Part shown: positions 55,841-64,000 of the stretch, in pieces
Layout: each line of letters opens with the position of its first letter
How positions within the stretch are numbered: position 1 is the first letter of the stretch
The notes under the pieces: model-generated
What the model was told of the DNA's origin: nothing
What the model saw: the letters and a program-made list of their open reading frames with translations, nothing else
The model's database searches: none
Made by a program: the position numbers and the translations under genes
Assembly: GCF_002776525.5 (NCBI RefSeq)
Contig: NC_045438.1
Span: 147,166,095 to 147,230,094 of the forward strand
Direction: 5' to 3'
DNA: 64,000 nucleotides
Origin: Piliocolobus tephrosceles
Lineage: Eukaryota; Chordata; Mammalia; Primates; Cercopithecidae

Positions 55841-57434
55841 GAGATATGTTTGTAATACTCCACAGGGACCAATTTTTCCTTGGCTTGTCTTGAACTGCTG
55901 TGGGGTTAATCCCTCAACTACAGGAAGTCTAGTTATTTATGGACTTTGGTATCTCCTCACCCTGGTCACCCCTCCCAGCTCACATGAAGGGCATCGGGCC
56001 CAGCCAACAACCTTTGCCTCAAATCTTTGAGCATCAGGGGAGACTGATAGCAGAGTCTGTCCCGATCCCTGGGAGTTTGCTTGGACAGATTTCTTCTCTC
56101 AACACTGTATTTATTACTGGGGCGTGAAGCACAAATCTGCAGATGCCTTTTCTACTTGCCTGCTGTTAAGAGCCTGCTCAATAATTTAGCTCTTTCTCCC
56201 TTAAAGACATTTGGTTTTGGGTTTTTATTGGTGATTGCAGAAGACAATGTGAGATGAGCCCTGCGGTATCCTGGATTCCTCCCGCCCTCTCTCCTGCCTC
56301 TCTTCTGGTTGGCTCTTATAAGGTTGGTTTGCAGCTGCAGGAGCAGTGGCTCTTTAACTCTTGGGCAGCCATAACTGTCCCTGCTCTTTCACATACATAG
56401 GACTGTTCTGTCTCCTCATTAGATTATCACAGCAAATTGATGGTTACTTGAAAAAAACAAAAAACAAAACAAAAAAACTGTCACAATAGGAGACCAAACA
56501 CTGGCAACAGATAAAACAAAAGGAGGCACTGAGCTCTTTAATTAAGGTTCATGAAGGCATGTGAATCTTAGCTTCTAGTTACCCTGCTGTGCCTCTGCCT
56601 GATTAGCTACAATGCATCTGCTTGGTTTCCTGGTATCCATCTGTACTGCTAGGGAGAAATTTATTCGGGTTGCCCTGATTCTCAATAAGATGACTCAAAT
56701 GCATCAGCTGTAGATGGACTAATGGTTATGCATGTTGACAGAGTGTCTCCTGTGCTCCTTGCTGTGTTGATATGCAGAATCACACCACCTTACAAGTACC
56801 TGGGATTAACCCATCTTCACACAGACGGCCCTAATGAAATGCCTCTCCCAGGAAACCCAAAGAGTTTTAACATGACTAATTTCACTGTTGTCGTGTTTAA
56901 AGCTGGAAATAGACCTTATCACGCCCTCTTCACAAACTCCACCTTTCTGTTCTGCAGCAGCTAATGCTGCAGAATTCCTCCTTTTGTAGGTTAAAAGGAC
57001 TGTGAGTATTGGGATGTTTCTGCACATGACAATGTAAGAGGTGTTTTCATTTCAATGCTGGATGAATATGTTTGTGCATACAAAGATTCTTTCTCAACAA
57101 GAAAAGGGCAGCCAAGAACAAAGCCAGCACTATTCAGAGTTATTTGGGCAGAGAATACTAAAGTTATGTTGACCCTGAATAATTTCAGGTGCTTCAAAGG
57201 ACTTATTCACCTCCTTTATAAAACTGAGGATTTCTTTTAAAAGTAGCACTAACTATATGAGCTCTAAAATTCTTTCCTTATATACCATTCTGTGATTCAA
57301 TAATATGATTCATCCCGTAAGCTCAGTTTCATAGAATTTGAAACAGCTGAGCTGACCTCGCTACCTACACTTAGATATTTAGGACTTAAAACTATTCTCC
57401 TAAAACTGATGAAATCTGAATATAGTCTGGACTT
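55841..57434. other. 1.6-kb repeat-poor block
   Basis: No recognised element apart from an A-rich tract at 56453-56477. Frames of 60-80 codons without signature. Confidence 0.4.
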
Positions 57435-57580
57435 TAGTCAATTTTAATTTCTTAGATTTGACAAATGTACTGTGGTAATGTAAGATGTTAATATCAGTAG
57501 AAACTAGGATATAAGGAAACTGTATTATTTTTGAAATTTTCTGCAATCTAAAATTATTTCAAAATAAAACATTAAAATTT
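57435..57580 (+). mobile_element. L1M 3' end fragment
   Basis: tttgacaaatgtactgtgg, taatgtaagatgttaatatc, gcaatctaaaattatttcaa: old-L1 3' UTR and end. Confidence 0.6.
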
Positions 57581-57586
57581 TTTTTT

Positions 57587-57892
57587 AGCCGGGCACGGTG
57601 GCTCACACCTGTAATCCCAGGACTTTGGGAGTCCAAGGTGGGCGGATCAACTGAGGGCAGGAATTCTAGACCAGCCTGACCATCATGGCGAAACCCCATC
57701 TTTACTAAAAATACAAAAATTAGCTGGGTGTGGTGGTGGGCACCTGTAATCCCAACTACTCGGGAGGCTGAGACAGGAGAATCGCTTGAACCCTGGAGAT
57801 GGAGGTTGCAGTGAGCCGAGATCGCACCATTGCACTCCAGCCTGGGCCACAGAGCGAGACTCCATCTCAAAAAAAAAAAAAAAAAAAAAAAA
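57587..57892 (+). mobile_element. Alu SINE
   Basis: Full-length sense Alu with a 22-A tail, inserted at the A-rich 3' end of the old L1. Confidence 0.95.
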
Positions 57893-58440
57893 TTAATACC
57901 TTTTTTCTCACTTGGGTTTAAATAAAAGCAACATTTAGTTGAAACTGGGTATTATAAAATAACATTTTGCCAGCCCCTCCATCTCAGAGAAGACAAGAGA
58001 ATAAAGAGACATGGTTTTTCTGTAGCTATGAATTTAATGCTAATTTAGGTGATTCAGTCACTTCTTGAGCACTTCTTTCTTCTTCCATTGTAGCAGGAAG
58101 GACTTCAGACTTCCTACTTCAATGGAAGAAGTTCTCCAAAGAATTTCAGATTGCCTGCTTTGAGCTTTGAGAGTAATACTTGGTGTAAAATACTGAGGAT
58201 AAGATAAACTGTAGGAGGAATTTCCTTTATAAAATGACCAGTCCAGGAAGCCAAAGTGCAAAGCTTTATAAATACTAAAGCTTATTGGGAAGCAGGAATC
58301 AAGCATTGTTTTGTCATTGCACACAGCATTTCCTACTACTTGTTCACACTATTATAAATTAATCTTAAATCTGATGTCATTATCATTAGTCTAGCCCTCT
58401 CCCTTTTTCTCCACTTAAATACCTTACAGAACTCACAGCA
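57893..58440. other. unique sequence
   Basis: Nothing recognised. Confidence 0.4.
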
Positions 58441-58742
58441 GGTTGGGCTCGGTGGCTGATGCCTGTAATCCCAGCACTTTGGGAGGCCAAGGTGAGCAGA
58501 TTGCCTGAGCTCAGGAGTTCGCAACCAGCCTGGGCAACACGGTGAAACTTGTCTCTACTAAAATACAAAAAAAAAATATTAGCTGGGTGTGGCAGCGTGC
58601 ACCTGTAGTCCAGCTACTCAGAGGCTGAGGCAGGAGAATTGCTTGAACCTGGGAGGCGGAGGTTGCAGTGAGCCAAGATCAAGATCACACCACTGCACTC
58701 CAGCCTGGGCATGACTCCATCTCAAAAAAAAAAAAAAAAAAA
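58441..58742 (+). mobile_element. Alu SINE with perfect TSD
   Basis: Sense Alu flanked by agaactcacagca at 58428-58440 and 58743-58755 (13 bp, identical). A small agatca duplication lies near 58675. Confidence 0.96.
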
Positions 58743-58756
58743 AGAACTCACAGCAG

Positions 58757-58870
58757 TAGCTCCATAGGGGACTTAGAGGTGGCCTAATCCATTCTTCCCT
58801 GAGGCCCAGAGGTAGGTTTCAAACTAAACCAGGACACACAGGCAGAAGTACTTTGAATAAAGTGCCTCAT
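58757..58870 (+). repeat. MIR-like ancient SINE trace
   Basis: ggacttagaggtggcctaat, ttccctgaggcccagaggta, aggacacacaggcagaagta. Short and diverged; the same type as 36050-36235. Confidence 0.45.
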
Positions 58871-60026
58871 AATTATAAGATACAATTACTATTGATATCA
58901 TGACCAGCCACTAGGCCAAGTTCACCCAGCTGCTTAGACCATGGAAGATTCTAAACTCCAAAGGGCCTGGCATGGGTCTTTGTAATTTAATTATGGACAG
59001 TACTGATTTCCACATGAGGAAATGTTTAATAAATAATCAACCGATTGCAGTGCAGACTCTTTAATCCCAAACCAGTACAGAGGCTTGTTTTCCTCTTTGG
59101 AAAGTCAAGCCTGAAAAGAGAGGGTTTGTTTACGAGGTTGAAAAGGGAGCAGAGAGAAGCCTATATTTATTCCTGGGGGAGAAAAATGTGACTGTTATAA
59201 GCTGCTGTGCTACATCAATTTAAAAGTAATTTTTCTGAATTAAGAGAAATAGAGTGGGGAAAACGCTTCTTTTCGGAAATTTAATTCCCAACTGAGTATA
59301 TGCTGATACCCTTTGCAAGTACACAAGCAATACGCTGTTTCATGCAGCAACAACATCAAACAGGACAGGAAAAAAAGTCATTCTTTAGATATTTTCCTCC
59401 AGACTTAAACTTCTCCCCCATCCTCCACTTCTCTTGATCTCACCAAAACCCAAGCCAACTCCTTTAAAAACAGATCGGGATAAAATAATCAAGTTCCTTG
59501 CTGAATATCAACACAATCCATGAATTTTTGTTGGCAATGAATGGGAATGAAGGAGAACATTTCATTTCATATTTAAAATGTTAAATTGGGTGCTTATAAT
59601 TCCCCTGATTTAGCTTTTTTAATTTAAAAATTCAAGCTTTATTCAACATTTGCATATTCATGCCTCTATAATGTGCACTGATTGCATTAACGGCGGAGAA
59701 AAAGCATGTAAGTGCAGCACAAATATAGTTACTCATCAAGTGCACCATCTATGTATGCATAGATAAATATTTCCAAACAAATTAACATACACCCCAGCGC
59801 AGGTGCTCTGGCCTCACAGCTCCCTCCAGCTATTTCAGTCTTACTTTTCCTTCCATCAAGCTTCTAGAGCCAGAGCATCAGTTTAGAAATTGGATAATTT
59901 AGTGACTGGTAGATTTAGTGGGGCCCTTTGCCAAAGTCACTGGTCAGAACGACTAAGTCTTTCATCAGCAATAGCTAGAAGAAGAAAAAAACATTCAACT
60001 GTACCCTTTATTAAAAACCAAAAGTA
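58871..60026. other. 1.15-kb repeat-free AT-rich block
   Basis: No recognised element. It has an octamer ATTTGCAT followed by attcatg (59648-59662) and several TAAT cores. A candidate conserved non-coding element. Confidence 0.4.
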
Positions 60027-60350
60027 GGCTGGGCACGATGGCTCATGCCTGTAATCCCAGCACTTTGGGAGGCCGAGGCGGGAGGATCACCTGAGGTCAG
60101 GAGTTTGAGACCAGTCTGGCCAATATAGTGAAACCCTGTCTCTACTAAAAATACAAAAATTAACTGAGTGTGGAGGCGCATGCCTGTAATCCCAGCTACT
60201 CGGGAGGCTGAGGCAGGAGAATCACTTGAACCTGGAAGGTGGAGGTTGCAGTGAGCCAAGATCATGCCACTGTACTCCAGCCTTGGCAACAGAGCAAGAT
60301 TCTATCTCAAAAAAAAAAAGCAAAAACAAAAAAACAAAACCAAAAAAAAG
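60027..60350 (+). mobile_element. Alu SINE
   Basis: Sense Alu with a long A/C-rich tail. Flanked by aaaagtag on both sides (near 60020 and 60346). Confidence 0.95.
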
Positions 60351-60352
60351 TA

Positions 60353-60660
60353 GGCCAGGCACAGTGGCTCACGCGTGTAATCCCAGCACTTTAGGAGGCT
60401 GAGGCAGGACGACTGCTTTGAACTCAGGAGTTTAAGACCAGTCTGGGCAACATAGCAAGACCTTGTCTCTACTAGCTCCACTAAAACCCCCCCAAAATTA
60501 GACAGGCATGGTTGTGTGTGCCTCTGGTCCTAGCTACTCAAGAGGCTGAGGTGGGAGGATTGCTTGAGCCCAGGAGGTCAAAGCTATGGTGAGCCATGAT
60601 TGTGCCACTTCACTCCAGCCTAGACAGAGCTAGACCCTATCTTAAACACATAAACACACA
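60353..60660 (+). mobile_element. old Alu (AluJ-like) SINE next to previous Alu
   Basis: Sense Alu of older type. A third copy of aaaagtag follows it (60662-60669), so the two Alus stand in tandem on one duplicated target. Confidence 0.92.
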
Positions 60661-60892
60661 CAAAAGTAGAGTTTCCATAATTCAACAAAAACCTCCAATA
60701 GTTGATAGATAGTTGTTATAGGGAGGGAGGGGCAGTTCCCATCCCGGAGAAGTAAATCCTACTGACTAGGGTGGCAGACACTGTGAATACCCACCAATAG
60801 CCAGTACCCTCTGGTTTTTAGTTTACAGAATCATGACTTTGTTTGGAGCTATAATGTGCCCAGGTCTTCAGAACAGGCCATGTTTGGTTGGC
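60661..60892. other. unclassified sequence
   Basis: Nothing recognised with confidence. Confidence 0.35.
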
Positions 60893-61112
60893 ATGAGTTA
60901 GCAAATTACTCCTGGGTCAAATCCAGCCCACCTCCTGGTATTATAAACAAAGTTTTATTGGAACACAGATGTGCCCATTCATTTACTCATTTTCTATGGC
61001 TGCTTTTGCACTCCAAGGGCATATTTTAGTAGTTGTGACAGAGACCATATGGCCTGCAAAACCTACAATATTTACTGTTTGGTCCTTTACAGAAAATACT
61101 CGCCAAGTCCCA
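60893..61112 (+). mobile_element. hAT-type non-autonomous DNA transposon
   Basis: ctgggtcaaatccagcccac, aaagttttattggaacacag, cccattcatttactcatttt, ggctgcttttgcactcc, gacagagaccatatggcctg, tggtcctttacagaaaata. This is the common hAT-like repeat with a gtcggcaaac-type terminus. I do not give a subfamily. Confidence 0.65.
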
Positions 61113-61584
61113 GTCCAAGCGAATGCCAGCCATTTTCCCAGCCTCCCTTGCAGCTAGGAAGATGTTGAATTGTATACAGTAGGCAAGGAAGAGGGTGTGG
61201 TAAAGGGCTATTCTTGGATAACAGAACAGATGGTAGAAACATTGACTGAAATAGCGGCTATAGAGGAGCACCACATTTGAGGGGTGGAATAAACAGAGGA
61301 AGATGTAAGTTCAGGTCATTAGAATGTATGATTTGGTTTGCTGGCCATTTTGGTGCCCCCCCCCCCAAAAAAAAAGAGAGAGAAAGAAACAACATATGAT
61401 TTGAGGTACCTTTAGGATGTCAAGTAAGCACATTGATATACAAACGTAGCACTCAGAAACTCAGAATAGGGCCTAGACTGAAGATCTCTAAGGTCAATTG
61501 CTTATTTAACTTAAAAAAAAAAAAAAACTTTTTTGCATTTGATCCCCTGCAAACCAGTAATTCCAATTAAATCCTCTTGACTAC
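61113..61584. other. unique sequence with a C11A9 tract
   Basis: No element recognised. An 11-C run (61356-61366) is followed at once by 9 A, then GA repeats. A 14-A run lies at 61514-61527. Confidence 0.45.
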
Positions 61585-61980
61585 TGCCTCTTACTTAAAA
61601 CTCTCTTGGTTTCTATGACACTAGTCTCTTCTGGTTCTCTTCCCACCTGTCTGACTACCCCTTCTATTTGCTTACATTTTATTCTTCGATACCCAAATTG
61701 GGGAATTCCTTCAGGTTTATCATCAGGTTTCTGTGCTTCCCTTGATACTCTCTCCCTGAACATTCTCATCAGTCTCACGACTTTCAGCCAGATGACTCCT
61801 GAATGAACATCTCTAGCCTACAGTTTTCTCTACTTCTTGACTCACTGTTCCCCTCCCACTGCAGATCCCCAAATGGGTGTCATGTTGGCAATTTAAACTC
61901 TATGTACTTAAAATACTTGTTTATCTCCCCGCCAGCAGAGAGAGAACACTGGCCATGATGTCAGAATCTCTGGTTTGGAT
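61585..61980 (+). repeat. L2 LINE ORF2-side fragment
   Basis: In L2 order: gtttctatgacactagtctc, ggttctcttcccacctgtctg, actctctccctgaacattctc, cagatgactcctgaatgaac, ctctagcctacag. Heavily diverged. Confidence 0.65.
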
Positions 61981-62520
61981 TACTGGCTTTGAATCATACT
62001 AGGTGTCTGAACTTTCAAAAATGTCTAATTTGTTTCAATTTCATCATTTCTGTGTGCCTCAAAAGAGGGACAAAGTCCTGTTCATGGGTGTACAAAATGA
62101 AGGAGCTGCTGATTTGGAGCGAACAGTGAGGAAAACCTGGAAAGGAATAGGAAAAGATAGTATTTGATCTTGAAAAGTGTGGGAAACTTCAAAAGTCTGC
62201 ATGTCATTGTCTTAGAGTCTATCTGATATAAATTCTAGTATATGCTTAGATGGAGCACACTGTGACTTCCAGCCCCATTGGAAAGCCAGAAAGATGGGAA
62301 CACCATTTTTACTTTTGCCCCTTGCTCCTGGCTACGTTTCCTACTTCGTTATTTCTAACCTCTGCTGTCTTTCATGGCCTGTGCTACTTGGTGCATATAT
62401 AACTCACGTTATCTCCTGGCTATTCCTGAACTCTGAGCTTGAAATCATCACAAATTTATCCTCAGGTTTGCATCTGCTTTTTAAGGGGCTTTAATCTCTC
62501 TGGCTTAAAAAACAAAACAA
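61981..62520. other. unique sequence
   Basis: Nothing recognised. A 66-codon + frame at 62294-62494 is hydrophobic but has no signature. Confidence 0.4.
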
Positions 62521-62800
62521 GGCCCAGCACAGTGGCTCACGCCATAATCCTAGCATTTTGGGAGGCCAAGACAGGCAGATGGCTTGAGTCCATGAGTTCA
62601 AGACCAACCTGGGCAACACAGCGAGACCCTGTCTCTACAAAAAATAGAAAAACTAGCTGGGTGTGGTGGTGCATGCCATGAATCTCAGGAAGCTGAGGCA
62701 GGAGGACCACCTGAGCCTGGGAGGTCAACGCTGCAGTGTTCACACCGCTGTGCTCCAGCCTGGGTGATAGAGTGAAACCCTGTCTCAACAAACAAACAAC
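62521..62800 (+). mobile_element. old Alu (AluJ-like) SINE
   Basis: Sense Alu with small deletions (62544, 62680s) and an AAAC-rich tail. Flanks are A/C-rich on both sides. Confidence 0.9.
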
Positions 62801-63902
62801 TGCAAATGAGCTTTGCAAAGAGGCAGACATTTAGGGTGGGTTTAAATCAAATAAAGCAGAGAATGTAAGTGCAACAGCCACAGATTTCAGGGGTGTTCCC
62901 TCGAGGCAGCCAGACAGAAAGCCACTCATAGCCCTTCCCTGCTGAGGCTGACCTCCTCCTGCTGGTCACCCTGGGATGCCATGCTGCAAATGAAGGCCAG
63001 TGGGCTTCTCTTGCCCCACTGTTTTCTATACTAGATTTCCATATTGTGTTTGCTGACAAGATCAACTTCCAGCCTTCATATTCGACCTGAGAGAAGTCCT
63101 TTACCAAAAAATGCATTTTCTGACTTGATAAGCAGCCAAAGGGCAGATTCAGAATGCTTTATGAATCTCCCTTTTCAAATATTTTCAAGGAGGTGATCAT
63201 TTCAGAGATCTGCTCGTGGTGCATTTATTCCTGCTCCTCACGTACATGAGAAAGTGAACCAGATACGGGAGAGAAAAAAATAAATGAACAATTGCCAAAT
63301 CAGCATAGCTCCAAGACACAGAAAGTAAAGATGGAATTCCTTGTGGCTGTCTCTTGACTTCTGCTTTAGGACTGCGAGCTGCCCAGGGAGACTGAGTTAA
63401 CACAAAAGCCAACTCCTCTATGAGAGTCTAGGGCAGAGTTCTCTCTTTGTAGTGACGACTAGGTAGTTCTGCCAGTGAGAGTGGGGCCCCAGGCCTGGGA
63501 TTTGAACAGGAAGTGAGGCCAGTCCTAAATGAAATCAAACTGTGAATAAAGGAGGATTAAAATAAAAATTGACAGCATAGTTCACAGAGCCAGTGCCGTG
63601 GCGCAGCTGCCTGGAAGTCGCTGCCATCATACGCTTTGGACAGGAGACATGAAACACTGCCTGGATAGCTATTGGCTGAGGAGGTTGTGAGAAGTACATT
63701 TGTCTGCATGTTATGGTGTCACCTGCCTGTGACACGGGGAAGGTAAGAGGGGCTGGTGGGAATGCTGACAGGTTGATAGATTTCTTTGGAAACAGCCTGT
63801 AAATGCTGCTAGGAGAGCAGGAAGCTTCATGTTCTCATTCAATAGCTCTTCTCTCCATGCTTTCTAACCCAAAGATTCGACTCTAGAATAACTCTTTCAG
63901 AG
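62801..63902. other. 1.1-kb unique block
   Basis: No recognised element. Short minus-strand frames (62847-63116, 63197-63412, 63535-63735) have no signature. Confidence 0.4.
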
Positions 63903-64000
63903 AGGACACTGGATTAGGGATCAGGAACCCTAGCTCCAGCCCTGCCCCTGCTCACTTGGATAACCTTGCACAAAATGCTTAACTTCTCCGGGTTCATATG
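63903..64000 (+). repeat. MIR SINE, cut by the window end
   Basis: actggattagggatcaggaa, ctagctccagccctgcccct, cttggataaccttgcacaaa, tgcttaacttctccggg: MIR order, truncated by the window edge. Confidence 0.75.

Noticed and set aside
1..64000. tRNA, rRNA or snRNA genes
   Set aside because: No cloverleaf or conserved snRNA segments were recognised. The Pol III A/B-box-like sequences seen belong to Alu and MIR SINEs.

Overview
The window looks like primate nuclear DNA, most likely human. It carries about 36 Alu SINEs, primate-age L1 fragments, older L1M, L2 and MIR relics, ERV/MaLR-type LTRs, and Tigger and hAT-type DNA transposon fossils. CpG is depleted almost everywhere outside Alus. I find no convincing protein-coding gene, rRNA, tRNA or CRISPR. 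The open frames are Alu read-through, LINE ORF2 remnants, or short chance frames. The window is best read as intergenic or deep intronic sequence. Family names come from recognising consensus features by eye, not from a RepeatMasker run. Boundaries are good to a few bases where target-site duplications (TSDs) are quoted, and to tens of bases elsewhere.

Layout. 0-6 kb: a large pyrimidine microsatellite grown from an Alu tail, scattered Alu/MIR, an ERV-like LTR and pieces of an old L1. 6.1-8.8 kb: one Tigger transposon with TA target sites, holding two Alus and a 5'-truncated young L1 with an open 200-aa ORF2 C-terminus. 8.8-15 kb: an Alu cluster, a small CpG-rich island with an exon-like segment and an interferon-response-like motif (10.2-10.65 kb), a second copy of the ERV-like LTR, and a 1.7-kb truncated L1 with a clear 14-18 bp TSD. 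15-28 kb: mixed unique sequence, Alus, MIRs, MER5-like and MaLR-like pieces, a twin-primed (internally inverted) L1 at 25.6 kb, and a short sequence shared between 19.57 and 22.16 kb. 28-34 kb: a nest of old antisense L1 carrying Alus, a truncated Alu and a MER44/Tigger7-like element. 34.7-35.0 kb: a 270-bp polypurine tract. 35-50 kb: mostly unique DNA with LTR-in-LTR nesting (41.7-42.55 kb) and L1M relics. 50.6-52.35 kb: a three-level LTR/LTR/Alu nest. 52.4-64 kb: largely unique with Alus, L2, MIR and one hAT-like element.

The most useful leads are the CpG/ISRE/exon-like island at 10.2-10.65 kb, the short non-allelic copy shared by 19.57 and 22.16 kb, the nested transposon stacks that give an insertion chronology, the two long mirror-symmetric purine/pyrimidine tracts, and several kilobase-scale repeat-free AT-rich blocks that could be conserved regulatory sequence. 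I did not identify a new coding system.
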